NCBI RefSeq assembly: GCF_001039355.2
Contig: NW_019775524.1
Span: forward strand, 761,856-801,551
Origin: Lingula anatina
Taxonomy: Eukaryota; Brachiopoda; Lingulata; Lingulida; Lingulidae
Reading direction: 5' to 3'
DNA length: 39,696 nt
Shown here: one piece after another, positions 10,606 to 20,492 of the stretch
How positions within the stretch are numbered: position 1 is the stretch's first letter
Layout: every line of letters starts with the position of its first letter
Translations under genes and position numbers: made by a program
Notes under the pieces: model-generated
The model's database searches: none
The model's input: only the letters and a program-made list of their open reading frames with translations
Told to the model about the DNA's origin: nothing

Positions 10606-13187
10606 AGAAAACAAAAAAGTCTGATAAGGCAGAATTTTATTGAAAAGGACATTTTCATTCATAGTTCTATATATGTATAATTGAACAGCATGTTATCTGA
10701 GAGCTAGTAACATATATAGGAGAAATGCTTGTAGTGCTTTGGGAAGAAAAACAATTTTTTCGCAGATTTGATACAAACTCCTGCAGTTTTTCATTATTAC
10801 AAGACTCAGCTTGTTGACCTGAAAACCTCAAAAATGGTTTAAGATAACTTTTGCTCAGCTTATTTTAATACATTAGTTCAGATGCCCATGGCCACCTTCG
10901 CCACACAAAAAAGTAAATGAAACTTTTTGAATATCAGTGCTAAAAATGGAATTTGTTTATAACATGTATGTATGTAATGCGTTTGTCACAATTATTCATC
11001 AACGTGATGCTCAGGTGATCTTTTGTGTAAATTCCTGAAATTAAAGGCCCAGAAAGAACCCCCCACCCTCCTTAATTTTTTTTAGATGCCATGTGTTACA
11101 TAAAACCCAATTCAGATTCTTTTGACACATGTTGCTGTAAGTTCAAAACAGGTTTTTTAATGATCCCTTTTGTGTTAAAGTTTTGCACCGTTATAAAGAC
11201 CAGTATGATACATTTTGTGAATTAAAATTTAACAGTTTAAATGAGAATATTTTGGTTCTGGCAGGTGTAAAGGGCAAGATTCACTGCTTCTCATTTCTAG
11301 GTACAAATTTATTTGTCTAAAACAGGTAGTGGTTCCATCACTAAGTTACGTTCAGCAGACGGTGACAGGGCTTAGCCTTTGGGCAAAGAGCCATTGACAA
11401 TTTAAATTGAGGAAAAAAAAGGGAGAATTTAAGATGAAACAAATCTGTTAACTGTCCATTCAAACAATTAAATTAGCATCATTGAATTGGAAAGGTAAAC
11501 TTTTTCCCACTGTTACCTCAAATTGAAATAGAAAACTTAGTTAAAGGCCGGAACTGGGTTGTAGTTGTTTTACATAATCCCCAGTACCTTTAATTAGTGG
11601 CTCATTTGGTCCCATTAACCGTCCAATTCATTTGGTTTACTGCACAGCTGTTACCATTGGTATTGTGAATGTAAACCTTGTATTTTTGAGCAGACGTAAG
11701 GAATTTTTTTCCCCTCGAAGTTGTATGGGAATTTCTAAACGTCAAACTGGGGGTTCTCACTCGATCTGCGCACCACCCCATTAGGCCTCGTGTTCATGTC
11801 ATGTCTCTTGTCAGTTGTATTTTGGCAGGTCGTCTGCTTCTTTTGAAGAAAAAAAAAAAAAAAGGAACAGAAACCATGGACCTTAAACTCTGAGATTTGC
11901 TCAAGTATTTTGTTAAATGCTTCAGTGTTTACTGAGAGTAGAGTCTTTCAAAAGAGCTGTTGGAATTGGCTTATCAAACTGAGAGTTCATTGAAAAAAAA
12001 AAGAACCTGTCATATGTCGTCATATTTATGGCATATCACCTAACAGATCACTTTGTTGGAAAAATCTGATGAAAATTTGATCCAAAATGTCCCATCTGCT
12101 TGAGCTCAGTCTGGCTATTTTTCTTAAACTTATTTTGCTAATTTTAAAAAAGTAGGATTCATTCATCAGCTTTTTTTGTCAAAACTTATTTTTTTCAAAC
12201 TTGGCAAAAAATGTGATAAAATTGTAACCTCTTTTGAATCCCCCCATCCTCCCCTCCCCCGCCACTTGCTTGAAGAGTTGTTATGGAGTTTTTGCCTGCA
12301 GATGGTAAGGGATGCCCCACGTAACTAATAAAAAGTGGGTGTTCTCAATCATCCAATCAGATGTTCCCATGTTCTTGTCACATTTCATGTCGTCTGATGT
12401 GCGATGGACAAAGTATTTCCCCTTTAGTTTTTTATCTTTAGAGAAAACTTGATCTATAAGCAATCTTCTGCAACAAGAGAGGATTTTTTTTTTTTTTTTG
12501 TGAGAGGGTCTGTGTTTCTAAAGCTGCTCTAAGAGATATAGCCAGATTGGTTTAGTTCAAAATGACAGCTCTCGCATTTGATATATTTATATAACTTAAT
12601 AGAAAAATTAGATTGCTGAAGTTTATTTTGTAGATATAGACATATAAAAGAGACTTTTTTGCAAAAATTAAATGAATTTAAGCATTCTGAGTGGTTGTGA
12701 AAACCTTTCACATGTTCATTGGCACCAGCTGATACATAAGTTTCAAGAGGTAATGGCAAAATTCAAAAGTCAATAATCTTTTTATTTGGTATATTATCCT
12801 ATACATTTGTAACAACAACTGTGTTCTATTTTTGTAACCTATTGGCTATTTTTCTTTCCCTGATTTTGGTTATTACGGTAAAACAGGATACATTAAGGTA
12901 CAGATTTTAAAGACAGGCTGGCCTAAAAGTGTATCACAAAAATGTCATTCACTTTTGAATTCCCCAGGAATAGATTGACCGAGGCCCTTTAGGTTTTAAC
13001 TGCGCTCCTACCCTTTGTAGAGTTCCTGCTGTGCTTGATACATGTTAATTGTTTGCGAATTAATTTGGCTGTCTGGTGACGCAACTTGAAATCTTGTATA
13101 AACACGTGTGAACAGTGGAAGCTGTGAGAGGTTACGAATCATACTGATTGCTCTGATATTTCAAACAACACAATTATTCTGAACTAG

Positions 13188-13189
<2 letters not shown>

Positions 13190-13218
<29 letters not shown>

Positions 13219-13348
13219 GGGGGGGGGGGTTTGGGGCCCCCCAAAAANNNNNNNNNNNNNNNNNNNNNNNNNATTTTTTTATATTTTAAAAAACAAAATT
13301 TTTCTGGGATAGGGTTTTTTTTTTTTTTTTTTTTTTTTTGTGGGGTGG
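13190..13348. repeat. Two copies of a T(n)G(n) tract around an assembly gap
   Basis: AGGG-T(29)-G(11)-TTTGGGGCCCCCCAAAA, then 25 N (13248-13272), then AGGG-T(n)-GTGGGGTGGGGATTGGGGC, then TCCCCAAAA. The two halves resemble each other. Either this is a real local duplication or the assembly of the homopolymers is faulty. Confidence 0.75.
13248..13272. other. Assembly gap (25 N)
   Basis: A run of exactly 25 unresolved bases between two homopolymer-rich copies. The true gap size is unknown. Confidence 0.98.
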
Positions 13349-13512
13349 GGATTGGGGCTCCCCAAAACATGCTTTTTGACATGGATTGGATTTTTTTTTT
13401 TTTCGTGTGATTTTATCAATCCTAGTTGTGAAGCCACTGAGCCTTTTCTTCCTACTTTTTACTTTCCGTTGCCATAACCATTTCTGAAACCTCATGCTTT
13501 CACTAAAAGAAA

Positions 13513-13686
13513 CATTCAGAACAAGTTGATCTGCGGACTAAAACAGATCCGCAGACAAAATATGACCAATCCACATAGAAGCGATGTCTTTAATTCCCTG
13601 ATGGTCTCCTGGCTCCACAAGCACTGTCACTGCATATTCAGTCGGCGGATGAGTTAGTTCATGGATCATTTGTTCTGAATGCACTC
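13513..13686. mobile_element. Harbinger-like MITE, family D copy 1
   Basis: Perfect 12-bp inverted ends CATTCAGAACAA (13513-13524) and TTGTTCTGAATG (13670-13681). By comparison with 3576, the right terminus probably reaches 13686. Internal ATCTGCGGAC and GATCCGCAGAC form a palindrome. It directly abuts the TAG that begins the next MITE. Confidence 0.65.
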
Positions 13687-13689
13687 TAG

Positions 13690-13909
13690 GGGTGCATTCC
13701 CAGAGATTTAGATCTATCCAGAGATTTAGATCGACCTAACTCCCTGGGGGTTCACACTAAATTGCAGTCAGCCGAGCGTGCACCATAGTTAATTATCCCC
13801 ATACAGCTTTTAGTAGGCGGGACAGATGCTTAAGCCGGCTAAGCCGACAGTAATCTAGTGAGACTCCCCACAGGGATAGATCAATCTAAAATCTAATGGA
13901 AATGGGGTC
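13690..13909. mobile_element. Harbinger-like MITE, family A copy 1
   Basis: 220 bp between TAG (13687-13689) and TAG (13910-13912). The ends GGGTGCATTCC and (inverted) GACCCCATTTCC are the family A termini. The interior carries GATCGACCTAACTCCCTGGG, TTAATTATCCCC and AAGCCGGCTAAGCCGACAG, shared with the copies at 17550, 33866 and 38013. Non-coding. Confidence 0.8.
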
Positions 13910-14957
13910 TAGTTCTACACAACTCCTCTGTCCTCGAAGCAATTGCCACGTTCCCCGTTTCTGTTCAGTGCATTCAATCTCTGCTTGGGTGACCCCAGCT
14001 CTTATCTTAATTAGCCAGCAATAGGGAATGTAAAAGCTAATAGATCTGTGACATACCGTTATGTTTACCTAATCGTGTATTGTTTTACTTGAAAGAGTAT
14101 TAGAATAGATGAAAGTATAACAAGAGATTGGTCCAGATGTGCCGTGTTGATTTTGTCTTTCTGGTTGTGTTGTTTTAGCTGCCCCAAGAGCAGAATGGGT
14201 GGTATAGCATAGTTGAAAACCTTTTGGGGATGGTAAAAAACAAATAACCTTACCCTTTAGAAGACTGAAGAATAATAGTTAATTAAATTTATTGCTTTGT
14301 ACTTGTTAGAGTGTAAGAAAAAATTAACATGCCATGCATTTTTTCCTCTTTTTAACTTCAAATCCTGGCAATTGATTGAATTCATTGCTTACTACATTCA
14401 AAGATGTTAAAAAAATAAAGCACGACTTTTCATTTCTAGTTCTTTAAGAACTTAAATTTCTGTTATTTAACTGGATTAAATGAAGTTCTCATAACTTTCT
14501 GATATTATTAGATTATTCCATCATAAAACCTCCAAGACCCTTGATTCAAAACCACCACCTCCTTCTGTCCTTGGCCAAATCTCTTGCTATTCAAACATTT
14601 CTGAATTAAAACCCTGCTTATAGCTTTACAGTTTAATTTAATGTACAAAAAACCTACACTCCACAAAGAATTTTATCAGCTGTTTTTCAAAACACATTGT
14701 TAATTATCAAACTTATTTCTTTACCAAACTGTCATTATGAGCACATACTAGTACCTTTAAAGATGCCAGTTAAAAAAATTTGCTTACATTTCTGAAAATC
14801 TAACTGGTGGACCCATAGTGAGCGAGTAGATATTTAAATATGGAATTTTGTCATTACTGAAGGTAAACTGTTGCCATGACAATACATTTGCAACCAGATT
14901 TAAAAAACATTTCTGAAAAAACTAAACATGTTTTTACTTGTGGTGTATGAGGACTCG

Positions 14958-15010
14958 TCACTTGATCACATGACTTGATTACACTAGTGACTTGATCACA
15001 TGACTGACTC
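14958..15010. repeat. Double 30-bp repeat with TCACATGAC motifs
   Basis: ACTTGATCACATGACT or a close variant appears twice, with TCACATGAC at 14966-14974 and 14996-15004, exactly 30 bp apart. TCACATGAC fits the E-box/M-box consensus of bHLH-zip factors (MITF/USF type). Function is not shown. Confidence 0.6.
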
Positions 15011-15236
15011 ATTGGTCACAGTATGGTCTAGGGGCTTAGTCAAAGAACTTAAACAATAGCTTTTAAGCCGACATCAGACAAATCCATAAAAGCCCCCCCC
15101 CCCCCTTCCTCCTCCATCATGATTCTCATTAAATCTCAGATTTCAAAATCTAACTAAAAATAGGAAGCTGGTGCAATCGGTTCAACCATGTTAAATTATT
15201 AGCAACTTTAACAATTAAAACTATTTATAAAGTCTT

Positions 15237-15281
15237 TTTAATTAATTAATTAATTTATTTATTTATTTATTTATTTATTTT
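15237..15281. repeat. (ATTA)n(ATTT)n microsatellite
   Basis: Tetranucleotide tract, directly visible. Confidence 0.9.
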
Positions 15282-15558
15282 TGAGGAACATCCTGTATTA
15301 TCTACCAAAATTCTTTAAATTTTACCTGTAACAAAGCAACTTTTTATGGCAATTTTCTCTCTAGACAGTTAACAATTTGACCTGGAAAGTTTTATTTTAG
15401 CCTTATGATGGACAAAAAATTCATCCACCCCAAATTTTGACAATTGCTTATCCTGGCAAAAGTTTAGTATCATTGTAATATTACTTACCTGCACCCTTTT
15501 TCATTTTTTTGATATTTCTGAATCATTTTCAGTAATAATTGTGTCTGTTTGATTTCAG

Positions 15559-15633
15559 CTGGATGAGTTAAATGTGAAGTCAGAGGCAGAGAAGAGAGAG
15601 ATGGAAGGGAGGCATCACCTGGTGCAGGAAAAG
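15559..15633 (+). CDS. ACAP2: ACAP2-like exon f (end of BAR domain)
   Basis: A 75-bp phase-0 exon with acceptor gtttgatttcag and donor gtgggt. It encodes LDELNVKSEAEKREMEGRHH plus five more residues (LVQEK). The L-D-x-L...E-K-R-E-M-E-x-x-H pattern is the ACAP segment between the BAR and PH domains. It follows a 9.5-kb intron. Thirteen bases into the next intron a long (GT)n(GA)n microsatellite begins (15647-15765), unusually close to a donor site. The PH-domain exons that should follow are not visible in the remaining 24 kb. Confidence 0.92.
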
Positions 15634-15645
15634 GTGGGTAATTTC

Positions 15646-15646
<1 letters not shown>

Positions 15647-15689
<43 letters not shown>

Positions 15690-15765
15690 CTGTGTATGTG
15701 TGTGTATGTGTGTGTTTGTGTGTGTGTGTGTGTGTGAGTGTGTGTGTGAGAGAGAGAGAGAGAGA
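15647..15765. repeat. (GT)n(GA)n microsatellite next to the exon f donor
   Basis: GT-rich for about 100 bp with a few interruptions, then GA units. It starts 13 bp after the splice donor of exon f. Long GT tracts in the transcript can act as UG-rich binding sites for CELF/TDP-43-type splicing factors (family knowledge). Any effect here is inference. Confidence 0.95.
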
Positions 15766-17549
15766 TTATGGATTCGCATGTATGTGTGCATGAATGAGAG
15801 CACACAGATATACCTGAGCAGTGTTTTATACAATTAAGGTTGAAGTCAATAGGAAGTGAAAGATATCTTGTCAATGAGAAGGAAAGTTTGGTGCAGAATT
15901 CTGGTGTGTGCAATTTATTTACTGTACTATTGTGCAGTCACTTGACAGACAAGTGCAAATTCTCATGCTTTTACAGGAGGTCATTGATATAAATATTATT
16001 ATTATTATTTTTTTTTTTGGGGGGGGGGAGGGGCTCAAGGGTCTCCCAACTCCAGGCACTGCAGCCAATTTTCATAAAGAACAGCATTTTCACTCTTCTT
16101 CATACACTGCATGATTGTAATGTTTTCTTTGTTAAATATTTGACAAATATTTTATGTCAGTGTATTATATTGAGATCATTTTCTGTCAATTTGAGTTTGT
16201 AATCAAATACTTTGTGTGGTAAAGATAGTAGCAGTTAACAGTAGCTGTATGGCCCCAGCTGCATCTTTTGTTGTTGGACAAAAATGAAGTCATTCAGGAA
16301 TTTTATTCAGAGCTGTTGGTTATTTGGTGTGCAAACATGAAATCTGTCAAAATAGTTCACATATTGTTTTTCGTTGAGATATTTGTTCCCATCTGGATAT
16401 CTTCAGTGACACCCATATGTTATTAGCAGTCTCAACTGTTTATTTTCTGTTTGCTGCTTGCTACACTGAAAAAAAGTTATAAGGAATATTTTTCTTTTAT
16501 AATTGTCACACTTTTATGTTTATTTTTGATTTCTCTTTGTCAAAACTCCTTTGTTAAAATTTTTGCTGAAATGTCAACTCACAATGTTCAGTTTGTTATA
16601 AGTCTAGGCGTGTGTTTGAAAAGAGTGAGTAGTTCTCCTTCATTTGTTCATTTATTTTTGTAATTACTGGCCATTATTTTGTTTGCCTTATGTAAATAAT
16701 GTCCATTTTGGCATCCAGAATGTCTTCAATTTGAGATGGACCTTTATGTGGCCACATGTCCAAAATCTTCATGTGTGTGTTGTATGATAAGCTCTTGGCT
16801 GGTTTTTAAAGTGGCACAGAGAATATCTCATTGATGTGACTCAGTTTACTTTAGGCTGCTAAAATTAAAAAAGACAACTACAAATACAGAGTTGACTTTG
16901 AGACATTGGTATCAGAGTACTTTGTAATTACTAAACAATTATCCATAATAAATGTAGTTGGCATGCCTGCATGTATATTGACAACACCGAGGGTAAAATC
17001 CATTGTCAAGAAAAATACTATTTGTCCCTGGGTCTTAATTAAAAAAAAAAAAAAACATAACCAAGAAGGGGTTTTTCAGATTTTTCTGAAAGCAATTTAT
17101 TCATCTAAACCCCCAAGCAGTCTTTTCTCTGAAGGATTTTAGTTGTTTTATGAAAAATAACCCTGGAGAACATTTTAATGCATTTCAACTGATGAAAAAA
17201 AGTTAAAGATGGTATATGACTTACTGTGGCATATGGGTTGCTAGATGGGCTTAAGACCTTCATTAAAAAATTGGTCAAAATGTTTAGACCAAAATTATAG
17301 TCCATTTTGAGCCAAGATAAATAAAAAGTAATAGACAAGGATGTATTGTTATTTTGGCTAACTTGTTTATTCATTCATTCATTCATGATTTTTGAATATA
17401 TATATAAATTTTTTCAAATTAATTCATTTATTCGTTTTTCATTTATTCATTTCTTCTTACTGTAGAGCTACAGAGTCAAGTTCTTTGGCTATGTGTGATT
17501 GCAGAACAGAATGGCCACAGTTTAGCTGTTATGGTAATCTGGGGAGCAA

Positions 17550-17770
17550 CACCCCATTTCCATAGATTTTCAGATGGATCTATCCCTGTGGGGAGTCTCA
17601 CTAGATTACTGTCAGCTTGGCCGTCTTAAGCGTCTGTCCCGCCTACTAAAAGCTGTAAGGGGGTAATTAACTATGGAGCGCGCTCGGCAGACTGCAATTT
17701 AGCGTGAACCCCCAGGGAGTTAGGTCGATCTAAATCTTAATCTTTAGATCGATCAAAATCAAAAGCACCC
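17550..17770. mobile_element. Harbinger-like MITE, family A copy 2 (inverted)
   Basis: 221 bp between CAA (17547-17549) and CAA (17771-17773). The interior reads as the inverse of the 13690 copy: GTGGGGAGTCTCACTAGATT, TTAAGCGTCTGTCCCGCC, GGGGGTAATTAACTATGG and GGGAGTTAGGTCGATC. The ends have decayed (CACCCCATTTCC and inverted GGGTGCTTT). Confidence 0.75.
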
Positions 17771-17836
17771 CAACATTACCTCTGGCCTCGTGGGTGTAAT
17801 GTCATGGCGTTGGTAGCTTAACAGATGTGTCACATT

Positions 17837-17938
17837 CTTGATATCTGGCTGTGTTCACAAGAAACCCACATAAGCGTATACCCATACCCCCCCTTCCATT
17901 CCCCCTTGATATCTGGCTGTGTTCACAAGAAACCCACA
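17837..17938. repeat. 34-bp perfect direct repeat
   Basis: A 34-base block starting CTTGATATCTGGCTGTGTTC occurs at 17837-17870 and 17905-17938, separated by a 34-bp C-rich spacer. A recent local duplication. Confidence 0.9.
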
Positions 17939-18240
17939 ACTTTTTGTCCGCATAATGTAATGCAGTTGGCTGTTCAGTTGTGGCTTCAATTTCCAGCATT
18001 ATGATTTAGACAGTTCTTTAGTGTAGAAATGACAGGGACAGGTTAGGATGGAGTTCTGGTGAAATTTTTGTATAGATATAATGTTTGATTATTGATATAA
18101 ATTGAATCAACAAATACACCAATTATGAAAGCTGACCAAAATAAATAGTAGTAGTATTTTGTCCACACTGTGACTTGTTTTTTTTGTTAAATTATTTGGA
18201 TTTTATTATATCTTGAGTATTTTAAGAAATACTTTTAGAT

Positions 18241-18242
<2 letters not shown>

Positions 18243-18316
<74 letters not shown>
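18243..18316. repeat. Poly(A) followed by (TA)n
   Basis: About 30 A then about 22 TA units. Confidence 0.95.
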
Positions 18317-18320
<4 letters not shown>

Positions 18321-19401
18321 TTTAATTGTATATTTAAATAGATATAATAGAAAAATGAAAAATAAAGTTAAATAAATGAAAAATGAGAAGAATACCTCAC
18401 TAAACCTCTGTTGAAAGATATTCAAATGTTTAGTTGTATAAATAAAGAAAATACGAAAAATAGAAGTGAAATAAATGAACAATAGATGAATTAATACCTC
18501 ATTAAACCTCTCTTGGAAGATATTCTGGGCCCCATATTTTTCCCTCCACACACTGCCTCGACATCTAGAGCCCAGTTGGTAACATTTGACTGTGTTGATG
18601 TGGAACAGGTTTTTCTTTAATCAGTTTAACAAGAAGTAATTTCATGCAACTGCATGTGCTTGGCACAAGGTATGCATTAAGGTTTAAGGTCTTGAAATTA
18701 AGTTTATAGTAGCAAAAGGGTTTGCGCACTGAGAGAGAAGTAGGGCATACAGTAAAGAAAAAAAGATGAACGTGATAAAAACGTAGTATTCAGTTTATTA
18801 TAAATTAACCACACCCAAACAAATGCTTGCTAAAAACAGCACTGGTTGTTTATAAAAGTCTACAATCTCATACAGCAAGAATAAGCTAGATACGGTAAAT
18901 GTTCTAAAGTTTATTACAACCAGAAAAACACTAAAAAATGCGATATTGTCATTTGTTTCTATACAATAACTGTATGTTGAATTTTGTCAGTCCTTAACTT
19001 TGTCTACTACTCCTTAAAAAGTTTGTACAAATTCTTACAGAAAGGACATTTTAATCATATTGTGAAGTTTACTTTTTATACAGAAAAATGTGTCACTGAA
19101 TAATATATCAATTTATCTCTGATTATTAAATATGTAGTGATTGGTGTAGTAAATGCATTTGCCATATACCTAAGAAAATATGCATTTATGCAGATCAAGC
19201 TATTTACTGTTCGTTCTTCTGTGAAAGGAGTACACTTCACACACACATTGATAAAAGACAGCATATCGTCTAAATATCCTACCTGGTGTACATGATACAA
19301 CTTTGACAAGAGGGAAATGATAAAAGTACTAGTCTTCTTCGTCCAACAAATATGCTCAGAATGAAAGGCATTTATAATTAGTTACTAAGCATTAGTCAAT
19401 C

Positions 19402-19502
19402 TAGATAAAAGACTCAGTCTGATTTGAAGGCTGTTAGCCTAGTAGATAAAAGACTCGGTCTGATTGGAGGGCTATCACCCTGAATTGCTGGATCCGCCCC
19501 TG
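19402..19502. repeat. 41-bp tandem repeat (two units) ending in a hAT-type terminus
   Basis: TAGATAAAAGACTCAGTCTG and TAGATAAAAGACTCGGTCTG begin two adjacent units 41 bp apart. Downstream, CTGGATCCGCCCCTG (19488-19502) is the same terminus as at 7232-7246. Probably a fragment of a larger non-autonomous hAT element. Confidence 0.55.
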
Positions 19503-20045
19503 GTTGCATAGCATACTATAGGACCTGATACTAACAAACATTATATCATATCTCACTCACACAGTGCCATACATTTCTAGTGCAATATTCTGAAAGGTGG
19601 AAATCATCTATTGCACATCTAACACACTTCACACCTAACGCATTATCACAGACAAACTAATGTGTTTTTCTACTATCTGTTAATCATGAATAATGGGCTA
19701 GACTGTATATGGTAATTGCTCATTAAATCCGAATAAAATCTATTTTGTTATTTCTGCTTATATAGTTTGTAATTACTTGAAGAAGTTGATTCACTGTTTC
19801 TGACAGGTCTGTTGATTTCTTGTCAGAGAGTAAATTTTTATGAGTAACCGAAACTGATAAATCTTTCATAAAATAAAATATTGGAAAAAGTATGCTGTTT
19901 AAAAAAAATTGAATAATTACCGTACACTTACATTTCAGTAAGGAATTATTAGATCCCACAATAATTACAAAGCACACTAATTACACCTGTTGTTTTTTGC
20001 ACATGATTGGGCTGCTGAGAGTATGTCAGTTTCTTAATAAACAAA

Positions 20046-20068
20046 CAAATAAATAAATAAATAAATAA
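20046..20068. repeat. (AAAT)n microsatellite
   Basis: About six AAAT units. Confidence 0.9.
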
Positions 20069-20492
20069 GAAAGATGCAAACAAAACTACCAGCTCACTAC
20101 TGAGTACTCCCAGCACAATATTTTGTTGATTTTTAAGGATTTGATTTGAAATACCTGAGAACTGAGCTGGGTTCAGGTTCAACATTAGCCTTACAGGGAC
20201 AATGTTACCATTGCTATTCACTGGAAAGGGAAAGCCTCAAAAGTTGTATTTGATAGTCAGAAAATAACATAATTGTCAAATTGAGTAATTTCTTTCCTTT
20301 ACAAAGAAAAGAAAAAAATTCTGCCTGTCAGTATAGTTCAAATATTTGTATGAATATGGTTTTTGTATCACCATTATAAACAGCTGTGCAAGATGTTTTA
20401 TAGGCGATATGGTAGTTCATATTGCAAACATAATACAGATCTACAGATGAGGTACAGTTTATATTACACTGTCAGCTCTACCTTCACTAATG

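Larger units (their letters stand above)
9831..15558. other. Second part of the 9.5-kb ACAP2-like intron
   Basis: Intron DNA with MITEs at 10002-10154, 13513-13686 and 13690-13909, a (TC)n tract, two T(n)G(n) tracts flanking an assembly gap, a 30-bp double repeat (14958-15010) and an (ATTA)/(ATTT)n tract (15237-15281). The stretches 11500-11830 and 12960-13140 look less AT-rich and less repetitive than their surroundings, but I can assign no function to them. Confidence 0.55.
2859..15633 (+). other. ACAP2: ACAP2-like Arf-GAP gene, partial (BAR-domain exons only)
   Basis: Six exons on the + strand join in frame to 171 residues that read as the second half of the BAR domain of ACAP proteins (Arf-GAP with coiled coil, ankyrin repeats and PH domain). 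Family knowledge: ACAPs bind curved endosomal membrane through BAR-PH and stimulate GTP hydrolysis on Arf6, controlling endocytic recycling and actin-rich membranes. Diagnostic stretches are ILLDQAHRSI, TSLDYVFQINILHSKKR, MLSYMHAQNAYFHQGFDLF and EKREMEGRH, which I recognise from vertebrate ACAP1/2 without an alignment. The introns are 782, 1060, 629, 315 and 9476 bp. The N-terminal third of the BAR domain must lie left of 2859, and the PH, ArfGAP and ankyrin exons right of the window. The ACAP2 assignment over ACAP1 or ACAP3 is tentative, because invertebrates often have a single ACAP gene. Confidence 0.88.
15634..20492. other. Intron between ACAP2-like exon f and the nested LRR gene
   Basis: AT-rich DNA with a T(n)G(n) tract near 16008-16032, a MITE (17550-17770), a 34-bp direct repeat (17837-17938), a poly(A)/(TA)n tract (18243-18316), a 41-bp tandem repeat ending in a hAT-type terminus (19402-19502) and an AAAT tract (20046-20068). 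TTTATT at about 18908 and elsewhere gives AATAAA on the - strand, so part of this may be the LRR gene's 3' UTR; its end cannot be fixed. Confidence 0.5.

Noticed and set aside
13161-13495. Lys-rich - strand frames crossing the N gap
   Set aside because: Translations of poly(A)/C tracts and unresolved bases.
15485-15913. A 142-codon - strand frame overlapping exon f
   Set aside because: It is mostly His-Thr from the (GT)n(GA)n tract, antisense to a confident ACAP exon.
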